A stretch of 64,000 nt of DNA from positions 3,038,001-3,102,000 of the forward strand of contig JANTQA010000021.1 of assembly GCA_027625915.1 (NCBI GenBank), read 5' to 3'. Made by a program: the position numbers and the translations under genes. Position 1 is the first letter of the stretch, and each line of letters opens with the position of its first letter. Positions 49,576 through 62,329 of this stretch are shown in pieces. Origin of the DNA: Anaeramoeba flamelloides. Lineage: Eukaryota > Metamonada > Anaeramoebidae. The notes under the pieces were generated by a model. It was given only the letters and a program-made list of their open reading frames with translations, had not been told where the DNA came from and ran no database searches.

Positions 49576-51550
49576 ATGAGTTGTGAATTTGACTTGCACG
49601 TAGACGACAGCGCTTTTAAGGGCATGTCTCAATTTGCATCTTATTCTTGTTTACCTTCCTTTCCAGAGATCCCAGATCGAAATACTTGGCTTCCAGATAA
49701 TTCATTTACAAATTGCTTAATGTGTTATTCACTTTTTACAACAACACATAGAAGGCATCATTGTAGGTATGTTTGTTATATCATTAATTCCCCTTACCTT
49801 TCAGATAAATAACAAAAAGAAGAAAAAAAAACTATTAAAAAAAAAAAAATTCCAATCCTCAATACACCATTGGTTTTGGAAAACAAACCAAATAAACAAA
49901 ATAAAAAAAAACAAATCAAAAAGGAATTGTGGGTTGTTATTGTGTTCAAATTGTGCGAACAACACCGTCTCAATTGCAGGGTTTGAACAAAATCAAACAA
50001 TAAGGGTATGCAACGCATGCTATTCCTTTTTGTTTCCACGTGAAAAGCAAATAAAGCTGAATGGGCTCCTAAGTTTTTGTCTTCGTGTAGGCATTTGTAA
50101 AAAAGAACAGTACGAAATCACAAAGCAAAGAAGGTATTCTTTAGAATATTTCATGTCACAGATCCGCACGGGCCATGAACAAGTCCAGCTATTAATCTTA
50201 AGAGTGTTACTAAAGTTTTCCAAAACTTGTAGTAAAACGTTATCACAAGAAGACTTTGTTGTCTTATTATTCTCAATTTCTACATCTTTCAGGCACAAAC
50301 GCCGTGCGCTAACATTTGAAATTCTAAGCAATATCATCTACTTTTCTGAAAAGAAACCACATTTGCTTATCCTGCAATCAAAGCTCAATTATAAATTATT
50401 ATTGATTCCTTCATTAATTAAAAGTGATCCAGTTGTCTCGAAAACGGCATCTAGGTTTTTATTTACAATTTTATTTAAATTGAAAATTACAAAAAAAAAC
50501 GCAAATTTAGAATCCAAATTAAAATCCAATCTCAAGTCTGGTGAGGTGATAAATTTAAAAGACATTAATGAAAAAGATTTGTTAAAATTAAAAATTTTGA
50601 ATTCAACAAGCCAATCAAACAAATTATCAAATAATACAAACCAATTAAACGAGTTGAATACAAATCTTAAGAAAAGGCATGAAAATGAAAATGGTAAAAA
50701 AATAATATTATTTACTGGAAGACACATTGCAAGTTTATTACAAATTCTTTCAACTTCAAATCAAGACCGAAGTATTTTAGTTTTAGTTAGTGGGATTTTA
50801 TCATTGTTACTGTTAGGAACGAAAGACAAAGAAGAAAAAGATGTTAATCACGTTTCGGAAAACAATAACAAGCCAAATATTAATAAAAAAAAAAATAAAC
50901 AAAAAAAAAAGTCTGTCTATATAAAACCGTTAGTGTCGCAAGGAGGCATTCCAATCTTAATGAAATTGATTACGCCATTTAACTCGAGTTCAAGTGACGC
51001 ATTAAAATATTTTGTTGTCAAAATCCTTTCGACCTTGGCTTTATATTCTAACAGTTTAAATCAATTATTTGCAAATGAAATCATGACTGCAGTGATGCTC
51101 TTAAAGTTTTGTAAAGCGCCAAAGGTGATTTTAAAAGTAATAAAATTGATTTCAAATATCTCTCATTCCTCTCAGGCACTCCGTCTTTTTGAAAACCAGC
51201 CAGTAATCCCTAGATTGCTTTCCATTTTTGATTCAAGTATGCCACAGCGCGTCAAACTAAAAAATTTGCATTTGCTTTCTTTTCTCGTAAATAATCCAGA
51301 TTTGATCGATCTACTCCTTGAAAATGGCTGTCTAACTGTTTTAGACAGATTATCACAATCGCTGGATAATAATTTATCTAGAATTGCTTCTCAGTCAAAA
51401 AAGCCTCTTGTTTTTAGATGGTCGGAAAGGGAAGGGAAAAAAATTGAACAGGAGAGAAAGGAGCTTGAAGAAAAAATAATAGAAAGTTGGAAAATTAAAG
51501 AAAGGAATAAAAAGAAGAAGAAGAAAAAAAAGAAAAAAATTAAAAAATAA
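49576..51550 (+). CDS. FYVE zinc finger plus armadillo-like repeat protein, two exons
   Basis: Exon 1 is 49576-49766 and exon 2 is 49924-51550. The 157 nt intron (GTATGT...AAAG, phase 2) splits the Arg codon of the FYVE signature; the product is about 605 aa. The FYVE domain (residues about 35-100) has every signature part: WLPD at 38-41, RRHHCR at 59-64, RVC at 91-93, and eight zinc cysteines at 47, 50, 63, 66, 71, 74, 93 and 96. Such domains bind PI3P on early endosomes. The remainder is helical and Leu-rich in armadillo/HEAT style (LQILSTSNQDRSILVLVSGI, GGIPILMKLITPF, FVVKILSTLALYS, VILKVIKLISNIS, NLHLLSFLVNNPDLIDLL), with a Lys/Asn linker around residues 250-310 and a basic tail of Lys codons. 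I do not know a named family with this layout. It would be an endosomal adaptor by inference. Confidence 0.8.
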
Positions 51551-51951
51551 TATTTATTTTTTTAATTCCGTTTTTTTTTGATACAGAATTCAATTTTTTC
51601 CAAATAGTTATAGAATTGGATATGTATTTTAGAAAGATATGTCTTGTTAAATTTGAGATTTTTTAATATGTTTAAATCAATTCTTATTATTATTGAAAAA
51701 AATCTATAAATATTAATATTTTTAATAAATTCTTTGATTTTTTTTAATTCCGATTCTTCTTTATAATTTTGGAAAAAAAAATTTTTTTATTTTGAATAAA
51801 TGGTTTTTTCATATACAAGTATTTTTGTTATAAACTAAAGTCCAAAATTTTTAGAAGGGTTAAAATGGTGAAAAAAATAATATTAGATTCAATTTGGGTA
51901 GATTGTTGATTTGTAGAAATATATAAAGTAATTATTTGTGATCTTGATAGA

Positions 51952-52520
51952 TATAAACTCTTTTTCAATCAATGGGTCAATTTTTATTGAAGAAATAGAA
52001 TAAATTCTATGAGTTTAATTCATTATTCTTCTCAAACTAAAATTTCATTTTTTAGATCTAAATCATTTTTTATCATTTAATTAATTTTTTTTTTTTTTGA
52101 ATTTTGCTTATTGCTTTTTTTCTCTTCTTTTCTTTATTATTTTATTACAAAAATTATATTTGAAAAAAAAAAAGTTTGAAACTCCAAATTAAAATTAAGA
52201 AAAGTGAGGATTTGTATTTTCTTACAAAAATTCATACACTTACAAAAAAAAATCTAATTGTCAACAGTTTGAATTTTCCTAAAGAAATTGAGAAATTTTG
52301 TACTAGTAGTTCCAATGAAAGTGGCTCAAAAAATTTTTTTAACATTTTTTTTTTTTTGAAATTTATTGTTTGTTGGGGTTTTTCTTTTATAATTATCGTC
52401 TCTTATAAGAAGTTTGATATTTCTTGTATTTCTAAACAATCTTTTTTTAGTTGATTCTTAAAAATAAAAATTGAATTTTTCATTTTTGGCTAGGGACCTT
52501 TGAGTGAAATGGAGTTTATA
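51952..52520 (-). mobile_element. Element D, copy 2 (569 bp, inverted relative to copy 1)
   Basis: Begins TATAAACTCTTTTTCAATCAATGGG and ends CCTTTGAGTGAAATGGAGTTTATA; see copy 1. It lies about 400 bp beyond the stop codon of the FYVE-ARM gene, as copy 1 lies about 950 bp beyond the DMX-like stop. Confidence 0.75.
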
Positions 52521-54671
52521 AAAACAAAATTTTTATTTTTTTTTTATAAATTATTTTCTATATTCCAACTTTTGAGGTAAATAATTTTTTTCAGAAAATA
52601 TTTATCAAATTCAAAAAAAACTAATGCTTTTCAACAAAACTGATTTTTTGTTCTTTAAATTGGTAAGAAGTGTTATTTGGGAAAAAGTCCCTTGGTTGTT
52701 TGTGAATACTGAATGGGTGAATCATGATAGTGGGAGAACTTGAAAATAAAATAAAAAATAGGTAACAAATTTACTGGTGAAGGGGAAAAAGAGACTAAAA
52801 AGAAAAAATAAATAAAATTGAAATAATCCGAACAACGTTAACAAAAAAACATTTAGGATCAATTATCAAATTAAACTAAAATTAAATAAGTGTTACGAGG
52901 TCGGGATTTGGTGTGTTCCTAATTAAAAAATGTTAAAGTTTTTTTTATTATTATTATTTTCTAGTTATCACTGGTTATAAAATCCTTAAAGCCTATTTTT
53001 TTTTTTAATTTTTTGGAAAAATTTTTTTTATTCTTTTTATATGAATAATTTTTTTCTTTTACTTTTTCAACCAAAAAAATAATTTGATATGTCTTTCTCA
53101 TAAAAATCTTGAATTATCTTGTTTTGAACTGAAATTTTTAAAAGGGAATTTATTAAAAAAAAACTTGAATATGATTCTAAACTTATTTAATGATAAAAAA
53201 GAGTATTTAGAAGAATCCGAAATATTCAACACCCTTATAAATATTACATATTTGTTTTATCTTTAATGGGGGTATTCAAGTTTTAAATTTTTCAGTGTAA
53301 TATATTTAAATACATACTAAAAAAAACATTGTCTATCAAACTTCTACCCTTTTTATTTTTTTCTTAACTTTATATTTATGAAAGGTTTTTTAAAAACAAA
53401 ATAAACGAGGCATTAGAAGCTGTCTTCCTTCTTCGGAATCAGATTTTTTGAAGATGATGCTTTCTTATTAAAAAATATCTCTTTCCTTATACACATTATT
53501 TTTTTTTGGATTGGTCCGTTATTTTTTAATTTTGTAAAAATAGTTGAATTTTCCAAAAAGTGTATAATTAAGAAGAAAATGGAAAGAGTTCTATTTTTTT
53601 TTATTAAAAAAAAATAATTTATATTTTTATTATTTTGTTGAAAATCACAATTTTATGAAAGATTCTCATTATAATATATTATTTTACGAATCCAAATCTA
53701 TAACACAATTTATTAATAATATTATATTTTCTCATTGTTATTATCAAATACTCTTTTATTTTTCTTGGGATCTCAAGGTCGAAAGCAACAAATTTTGGTG
53801 TCTTTTTTAGATAATTTTAATACTTTACAATATTCTTATCCCTATTTGAAGTAAACCAACAGTTCCATATTCTACTACTTGTCATTACTTTAGCGAATTT
53901 CTTCACCTAAAAAAAAAAAAAAACAAATAAAAATAAAAATAAAAATAAAAATAAAAATTAGACACCATTCTCTAATTGTACCATATTCCATAAATAACTG
54001 AAAATTGCAAAAATTAATCTTTACAGAATAATGACAAAAATATTCAAAATTAAACTCAATTTCAAAAATTATGACTTGACTGGAATAATAAATTAAAAAA
54101 AAATAAATATCCTTTGGTATACAAGAACAACTAATTAAAAAAATCTTAGCGTAATTCATTTTCAAATTGTTTTTAACATATTAAAAACCTGAAAATTTTG
54201 AAAAAAATAAAATCCAAAACTAAAAAAAAAGCATAATACAATTTTTGAAATGAGCATTTCAGTTTTTTTATTACTTAAATTTCGCTGAAAAAAAGATTTA
54301 CAATCAAAATTTTATTTTAATAATAATCAAAATTTTAAAAGATGTTATAGGGCCTCAAATTTCAATGTTTGTTTTGGTCTTCTTGAAGATTAATTTTTTT
54401 TTCCACTTGTTCTATAGAAAAGAAAAAAGGATCAAATAAAAAGAAGAGAAAAATAAAAAAGAAAAAGAAAAGAAAACCAAAAAAAAGTTTAAAAAAAATT
54501 AAAAAAAGAAAGAAGAACAAAAATTTTACAAAAAAAATCAAAGCAAAAGAAAAAAAAATAGAAAAAACAACGAATATTTGTCTGGAATTGAAAAAAATGA
54601 GTATGATTAAAAAATTAAAATTCATTTTTCTAAGAAGGATAGGGAAAAAAAAGTATATAAACCCATTTTAG

Positions 54672-54875
54672 TACTATTTGTTGCAAAATAGATGGAACAA
54701 AATTTTCATTCAGCTTTCGGAAAAAAAAGTTATAAAATCATCCATTTTAAAATTTTAATTACATAAATCAGTTTAAATGATTAATTAACCTTTTTATAAT
54801 TGGGAACTTTTGATGAAATGTGATATTAATTCTTGACATGTGGTAATTTTGGAAAGCTGAATGAAAATTTTGATC
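54672..54875. mobile_element. Foldback element F, copy 1 (about 204 bp)
   Basis: Starts TACTATTTGTTGCAAAATA. The inverted arms AAAATTTTCATTCAGCTTTC and GGAAAGCTGAATGAAAATTTT enclose about 130 bp of unrelated loop. The same ends and flank recur at 62130-62329. Confidence 0.65.
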
Positions 54876-55139
54876 TATTTATTATACAACTATTAGTAGA
54901 ATTAGAAAGTGAGTCAATATTGTTAAAAATGGTTTTATTATACTATATTGGGAAAAAAAACACAGAAATTCAATAAACTTTTTTGGTCTAAAAGTCTATT
55001 GTAATTTGAAAAATCAATTACCATCTTCAAAGAATAAGAATGTAGCAGTTCCTTGGTTTTAAATGCCGAAAGGTTTTTGAAAGTAAATTTCAACCATTAG
55101 ATTACTCCCTTAAATAAATGCCTTTAGAAATTTTAGAAT

Positions 55140-55620
55140 TACAGTGGTGTAAATAACCCATGTTAAGAACCTTTAACCCATTACTAAAATTTAAATGGTG
55201 TTTTTTTTTCAGACTTGGGCATTAGAAGACCAGAAGACACTTATAGATTCTTGGTATGGATTCAAATTGGCTTTAGAGGTTAGATCTTTGATTAGTCAAA
55301 ATGACTAAATAATATTAAATGCTTTTGTTTCAAAAATTTTTACATATCAAGAAAATTTATGAGATTAAATGATTTTTTTCTAAAAATTCAAAAAATGAAA
55401 TTTTTCTCATTGTTTTTTGTCAAAAAATTACATCTTAATCCATCCATATCTTCATAATTCTTTTTTAAAATTTATTTAAAGAACCCTATTTCTTGTTTAT
55501 ATACTGTTGCCATTTCATTCATTGTTTTCTTTTATTTCTACAGTCAGCCAATAGTTTTTGCATGAGTTGAATTTTAGTAATGGGTTAAAATAAAAAACAT
55601 GGGTTATTTACACTACTGTA
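55140..55620. mobile_element. TA-target element E, 477 bp, with exon-like insert
   Basis: The ends CAGTGGTGTAAATAACCCAT and ATGGGTTATTTACACTACTG are flanked by TA on both sides (55140-55141 and 55619-55620). The arms, about 60 bp, also share AACCCATTACTAAAATT. The CAGT start and TA duplication point to Tc1/mariner-like origin, but the sequence differs from family A. Inside, 55213-55278 is a 22-codon open stretch bounded by a T-rich tract plus CAG and by GT, with a balanced composition (begins TWALEDQKTLIDSW). Confidence 0.75.
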
Positions 55621-56060
55621 CATTGACTTATTGTCAATCTTTCTTTACTCCTTCTTCTTGATTTCTTGATTAAATTCAACAGATCAAACAATACCAACAC
55701 TGAATCGAAATTATATTTTCTAACAAATTTAAAAAGCTTTATCAAAAAAAAAAACATCATTTTTTTATGGAATAGAGTTAATTTTTCCAATGACAAATTA
55801 GTTTGTTTTCAAAGTTAAATCCCACCCATATCGAAAATTCTAATTTAATCAGTTTGATCAAAATACGTTAAAATTTCACTTTAAAATTGAATATTTCTCA
55901 TTCGCAAAACGAAAAAGAAATAATTGTTAAAATAAAAATACCCATTACGGTATCGATTTAATTGTTAATAAATAATTCTGGGAAATATAATTCATTTTTT
56001 TTAACTTTGTGATTAATTAGATTTTAAAAATACAAAATAAAGTGAATTAAAAGTAAACAA

Positions 56061-57528
56061 ATGAGCAAAAGGAAACAAAATCGTTTGAAACAATCTGGAA
56101 ATACAAAACTTACAATCCAATTTATTTCAAATGTTCTTGGTAAGGGAAAATGCAGAGATTTAACAGTTGGATCATTGTGCACCACAGATACTTTAAAACT
56201 TGTAATTTTAATGGACATTCTTGCTCCAACGTCATTGAATTGTATTAAAATTGTCAAAAACCGAGATCAACAACAAAAAAACAATTTTGGTGAATTTATA
56301 AAAACATTAACGAATATATTTGATTTTCCAAATGAAAGACTAATATCCCTTCAAAACACAAATAGAAAACATACGGGTAGGCAAAAGTGGATGGTTCAGG
56401 CCTTTAATTATTTGGATAATTTTTTTCGAGTAAATAAAACAAAAAAATATCACATTATTGATTTAACCTCAAACACAAGAAATTTTTATGTAACTTCGAA
56501 AAAAGAAATTCAATTTCTTCGAGAGTTCCCAAATTTTAAAACTAAAAAACTGTGCTTTAATAATTTAAGATTCAAAAAACGATTAGAAAAGCAAATTCAA
56601 AAATACAACCACTCTAAAAAACACCAAAAACGAAGGAAAAAAATAACTGAAAAGAAAAAGAGGATCGGCAAGGAAAATCCAAAAATTTTGAAAAATAACA
56701 AAGACAAAATTATTAAAAAGAAAATAGAAACAAATAACACAAAGACAAATCCAAAAACAAATAATACAAGTGCAATTGAAAAAAGGATCAAAGCAAAAGA
56801 ATTTCAAAATAAGCAAGAAATTCAAAAGAAACGCAAAAAAACAATTGGATCGGCTTTGGGGATTCACAATGAAAAAGAAACAAAAACAAAAAAGGATCAC
56901 AAAAGAAAAATTCAAAAAAGATTATGTCATAAAAAATCACAATCAACACCATTTAGTAACATTACTAACAAAGATAATAGTGATCAAATTCAAAAGTTAA
57001 ACCTCAAAAAACAAAAAAGAAGCAACTCCCATATTATTAAGGAGGATGGAATCAAACTTTTAAAGGAATTTGAAGGTTTCGAACAAGTTTGCTCAAATGT
57101 TCAGCAATTGCAAGCAAAAAAGATCAAGGGCAAAATTGATTTGGAGCTAATCAAAGAAACAGAACAAAAAATTAAACAATTGGAAGATCAATTAAAATTA
57201 AAAGAACAAATGCTTGAGTCGAAATTTGAAAATAAGAAAATTGGTATTAGAAAGAATCAAAAAAAGAATGAAATCGAAAACAAGAGCAAAAAGGACAAAA
57301 AGGAAAATTTAACAAAAACTAACACCGAAATCAAGAATAACAAAAAGAAAAAAATTATTAAAAAAAGAATCAAAAGAAGACATCAAAAAAATAAGAAAAA
57401 AACTGTGGACGGCTTGATGAAAACAAGTAATAAGCAAAACCTGATTTCAAATAATTATGAAATAAAAGAAATCAGTGATAATATCCAAAAAAAGAAAGGT
57501 GATTTCAATGATGATCATGATGATGATA

Positions 57529-57567
<39 letters not shown>

Positions 57568-58487
57568 TGGATATAGATCAAATTGTCGAAGATATCCTTG
57601 AGTCAAATCATTCTTTAAAAAAGAATACAAAAAATTTTTATCTCTATAATGAGAATAATTCAAAAAAGTCAAATAGAAATCTCCATTCTGAAAAAAACAA
57701 AATGAATCAAAAAAATACAACTAACGAAAATCAAAATTTGTTAAATGATAATAATTTTTTGGACGATTTACTAAAAAATATTGATCTTAATTCACCAAAA
57801 ACTGAAAATCGCAATAAACAATTTAAGAACCAAAAAAGTAAAATAATTTCATATAAAAAGAAAATTGATGATTCAAACAAGGAAAATGTTGGGCAAACAA
57901 TGAAACTTTTGTTATCAGACGAAGAAACCCAGGAAATAGATTTTGATTTTAAGAAAATCCTCTCAAAGAAACAATTAAATTTTGGAACCTGTTCCAGAAT
58001 GAAATCAAAGATTTTTTCACGACAACTTGGACAAAATATTTTATCTGAAGAAAATAGTAAAAATGAAGTCATTTCGACTTTTTACCCTCACGAACAAGAA
58101 AATAAAAATATTGTAAGTTTAGATACAAACGAGAACGAAACTTCAACCCCTGTAAAAACCCCTGCCAATGTATATAAAAATGAAGATAAAGATACAGTAA
58201 CAGAAGTACCAAAAGACACGTCAAGTATAACGCCGAAAAATTCACCAAAAAGTATGGAAAAGGATTCCATAACACTTTCCCCAAAAAATACAAGCACATC
58301 TGTATTAACCCCAAACAATGAAATTTATGATTTGGAAACAAATAATACTAATTCAAAAAAAAAAAAATCAAAAAAAAAGAAAAAAAGATATAAACTGGGG
58401 TTAAAACGATTTGTAAAATCCTCACAAAAAATATTTCGAAAAAGGCAATCACAAAATCCTAGGATTAAAAATTTTGGAATATATTAA
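56061..58487 (+). CDS. Large basic protein with EB1-like calponin-homology domain
   Basis: A single exon of 808 aa. The N-terminal 115 residues fit the EB1-type CH fold by eye: LVILMDILAPTSLNCIKI parallels the EB1 block CQFMDMLFPGSIALKKV, then NNFGEFIKTLTNIF parallels the NFKILQAGF helix, and KWMVQAFNYLDNFFRVN parallels the closing QWFKKFF helix. EB1-like CH domains bind microtubule plus ends. What follows is very Lys-rich and probably disordered, with a predicted coiled coil near 350-400 (LIKETEQKIKQLEDQLKLKE), an Asp tract (57509-57567), TP/SP-rich segments (about 690-760) and a strongly basic C-terminus. The EB1 C-terminal EBH domain and EEY-type tail are not seen. Assignment rests on the CH-like segment only and needs profile confirmation. 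Confidence 0.5.
57509..57567 (+). repeat. GAT/GAY codon tract encoding poly-Asp
   Basis: A run of Asp codons inside the CH-domain protein; slippage-prone. Confidence 0.85.
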
Positions 58488-59697
58488 TCTATATATATAT
58501 ATATATATATATATAAATTAAACTTGAATGTGGTGTACGATTAGATCTTTTTTAAACCCTCTTCATTCCATAAAATATTTTTCTTTACAATATTATTAAT
58601 TTATGTTTATGTAGGATAAGTGAAGCTTTTAAACTGGAATTTTCTTTATCTAATTTGGACATTTTTTTTTAATTTTGATTTGATCACCCTTTTAATATAA
58701 TTTAAAAGAATTGTTGATTTATGAGAAGATATTTTTTATGATCTAATACATCAATTATTTAATTTTTTTTTTTATAAAAAAAAAAAAAGAATTAAATTAA
58801 CAAGTCTGTAGTTAACCCCAAAAATAAAAATACATAAATTCAAAAAAAAAATAAATTAATTTTAACTATTTTTAATTTAAATCATTTAATATATATATTT
58901 TTTTTTTACTCTGAAATTTTGGAAAATTTGCTAAAAGTTTCCTTTTATCTCTTGAATCTAATAAAAATCATTATTATTATATTTTTTTTTTGATTTCAAA
59001 GTTTTTCATCAAACGACTGGTTTGTACTTATTAAGTTTTAATTACATCAAACTTTGTATTGGTTGTGTAGTTTTTTTTGGTTATATTATAAAAAATTTTA
59101 AAAATTAATAAATTACTTTAGCAAAAATATTTAACAAGGTGGTAGCTACACCATTAAGACAAGAAAAAAAATTGAGATAGATGAGAAAAGAGTATTTTAT
59201 TTTAGTTATGTTGGATTGTAGATTCCCTAAAAAACCTTTTTAAAAAATTATATCTTATTTTTTTTTGTAGTAAGGTTAAACTTTATAAAACAAGAGAATA
59301 AATTGATAAAATTAGTAAGGTTATTTTTTTTTTATTTAAAGAGTTTTTTTAAGAGATAATTTTAGTTTCTTAGAATTAAACTCTGTGCTATTTTGTGGTT
59401 TAAATTTTGATATATTATAATCATAGTCACTTCTCCAATTCCACCAAATCCAAGTATTTAAAATCCTATCAAGTTATGTTTTGCATTAAATTATTATTTT
59501 TTGGAATCCTTCTAGCTATTTAATTCCTATTCATATTCCCTTTTGTGTTTCTCCCAATTGTGCAGTTTTTTCACTTTTTAAACAAAAAACATTAATTCCA
59601 AATGCCACGGATACAAAAATCTTTCTTATGCGTTTTTTTGTCATAAAAAAAAAAATTCAAAAATGATGAATAAATAAAAAATGAAAAAATTAAATGC

Positions 59698-59787
59698 CAC
59701 AATAGAATGTTGAGATAAGGATAAAAGATAAGTCATTCATTTTTCAAAACACTATTTTAATCAATTAGACTCAACATTCTATTGTTG
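59698..59787. repeat. Hairpin, 18-bp arms
   Basis: CACAATAGAATGTTGAG is mirrored by CTCAACATTCTATTGTTG with a loop of about 55 nt. The arms are nearly perfect in otherwise featureless DNA. Confidence 0.6.
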
Positions 59788-61129
59788 TAATTTCTTTGGG
59801 ATTTTGAAAAAAAAATTGAAAAAATATAAGGAATGAAGTACTTTAAAGAATAAAAATCAATGAAGTGCAACCAAAGTAAAAAAGGTTATTTTCAAATCCG
59901 TTTCAAAATTGCCAAAAAGTCAAAATTTTTCCTTTTCTGTGACTACAAACTTAACTCAAAAATGAATAGTAATTTTTCTCAAGTTTTTATGTATATTATC
60001 AAAGCATATATATATATATATATATTTATATTTAACCAAAAATTTTAATTCTGCCAAAATATTTAAATAAAACTACTTTTATTTTTTTTTTGAAAATAAA
60101 ACAATGTTAAACAATTAAAGGGGTTTAAGTATTTATTTCTTATATTAATGAAATTGTAATAAACACATGTTTTTGGTGAATATTAATTATTTATTAAAGT
60201 ACAGTTCATATTTCTCTTAAAATTCAATATAAGTAATGTTTCCTAAATTTGGACATGTCTTTAAAAAAAGATCGGCTGTATTAGTATATAATCCGAGGAT
60301 TTTCGGAAAAAAATACTCAACTTTCACACTAATTTCAAGGTTTGGTCTATAATCTTAATAATTAATGGTGACAAAATATTGTTCCCAAATTCATCTTGAA
60401 ATGTAGATTCGTATTACAAAAATTTAATTTTTTTAAATAATTAAATAATTAACGGTGAGTTTATTTTTCAAAATTATTTTCACATATTTAAATGTCTTGA
60501 AAAAAAAACCTGTTATATAAAAAGGAAACAAAAAAAATATAATTATTAGGGTTTTTCTGTTGAAAATTTGTACAATAAGTACCCAAATTTGTAAATTGAA
60601 ATAATATTTGACTTGTTAAAGTTTCAAAATATTAATTTTCCCATCATAGAATACTTTTATTTTGGTTTCTATTTTTCGATTTGGAAATTTAATAAATATA
60701 AAAGTGTTTAAAAATGGTACTTTTTAATAAATAACCTTAGTAAAAGATGAAATAATTTGTTCTGAAATAATATTTATAATATGGTTCGAAGGTTCATTTA
60801 AATGATAGAATACTAATAAAATTTTCTCCTCTAATTACACTACATGTTGATAATAGAAGAACCCAATGTGGTGATAACACCTAGAGAGTACAAAATCTCT
60901 CCTGATCTTGTTTTTTTTTTTAATTTCTTGTCGTCAAATCAGAAATTTTGACTTATAAAACTAAGAAAAAACAAACACAAGAAACTACAGTCATATCCTT
61001 TTAGCTTAAACCCTAATTAATCAAAAAAGGCACAAATGAATTTTTTTTAAGGCTCATTTTATTCCTGTTAAAAATAATTTTTTGAAATTGACAATTCAAT
61101 ATTTGTTCATTATTCTGAATACCTGCCTA

Positions 61130-62040
61130 ACCAATCAAAAAAATACTAACCAACACGTAATATTAGAACAATCTCAAAAATCAACAATCATAATCAATGA
61201 CATTATGAGAAAAAATACCAAGTTGCAACACTTTGAAACTAACACGGTTGTTTTCAAAATTATATATTCTAACCATTCTAATTGGAAATTGGGTGTCAAT
61301 CTCTTTTTGGGGATTTTTGAGATTTTGGAGATTATTTTTTTTATTGCGCATTGATTCAAATGAATTATTTTTATTCAAAAGAATGAAACAAAATCCTTTC
61401 TTTGTCAAATCCAGAGAATTATAAAATTGCTAAAGATTAGATTAAATCAAATCCAATTGATTGTGTACTCGAGGAAAATAATTTGTTTCAAATTTATACA
61501 ATTTAATCATTTGAAAATATAATAGAAAAATAATAAACAATTATTATTTTTTTTTTTTACTTTTAAATTGTTTTACAATCAAGATTAATTTTTTTTTCAA
61601 AATTTTTATTTTTTGAAATTGGGAATTCTTTGAAACTTTGATTTGGTGAATTGATTTTATGATAAGGATATTTTTGTTTTTGTTACTTGAATTTTTTGTG
61701 ATTGAGTACCTCTAAATTACTTTTTTTTTATAATTTTCATTTTCCATTAAAATACTTGTGAATTTTGTTCTTAAGGGCAGAGGAATTATGGTTAAAAATA
61801 ATTTTCTGAAATGGAAAAAAAAAAATTTGTAATTTTTATTAATAACTAAAGATAATCAATAACAAACTAACCTGTAGCTTCTGAAAATTCTCAAAAAATC
61901 AACAATCAAAAAAAAAAAGGATATTTTTACTTAAAAAATCCAAAGATTGATATTCAATTTCCAATTAGAATTGTTAGAATATATAATTTTGAAAACAGGG
62001 TGTTTGTTTCGAAGTGTTTCAATTGGTAACTTTTTGAGAT
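61130..62040. repeat. Nest of inverted and direct diverged repeats
   Basis: The segment 61235-61302 (GTTTTCAAAATTATATATTC, TTCTAATTGGAAATTG) recurs inverted at 61944-62020. Separately, TCTCAAAAATCAACAATCA (about 61172) recurs in direct orientation at about 61890. This suggests a foldback with a rearranged or duplicated flank. Confidence 0.5.
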
Positions 62041-62129
62041 CTCGGTGATTTTTGTTTTCCTTTTTTACTTTGTCTCGAAAGAGTTATTTTTTTCTGGAGA
62101 ATCTTACCAAATCCTGACTTTGTCAAAGA

Positions 62130-62329
62130 TACTATTTGTTGCAAAATAAATGGAACTAAATTTTCATTCAGCTTTCCAAAAAAAGATTTTAAATCATATA
62201 ACATTTCCAATTTTTAATACTGTAAAAACCAGCATAAATTATTAATTTCCCTTTTCAGAATTGGATCTTCATAATTTAAATTAATTCTATGATAAATTTT
62301 TAAGGAAAGCTGAATGAAAATTTTGATCT
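62130..62329. mobile_element. Foldback element F, copy 2 (about 200 bp)
   Basis: Same left flank (TACTATTTGTTGCAAAATA) and same inverted arms as copy 1, with a different loop sequence. Both copies end GGAAAGCTGAATGAAAATTT followed by TGATCT. Confidence 0.65.

Larger units (their letters stand above)
51551..56060. other. Intergenic rich in small transposons
   Basis: Contains element D copy 2 (51952-52520), element F copy 1 (54672-54875) and element E (55140-55620). A 60-codon frame near 53084 without an ATG (NLLKKNLNMILNLF) is not assignable. The rest is A/T-rich. Confidence 0.5.

Noticed and set aside
54362-54625. 87-codon minus-strand Phe-rich frame
   Set aside because: It is a by-product of an A/G-rich tract (AAAAAGAAAAG-like) read in antisense; no start context or motif.
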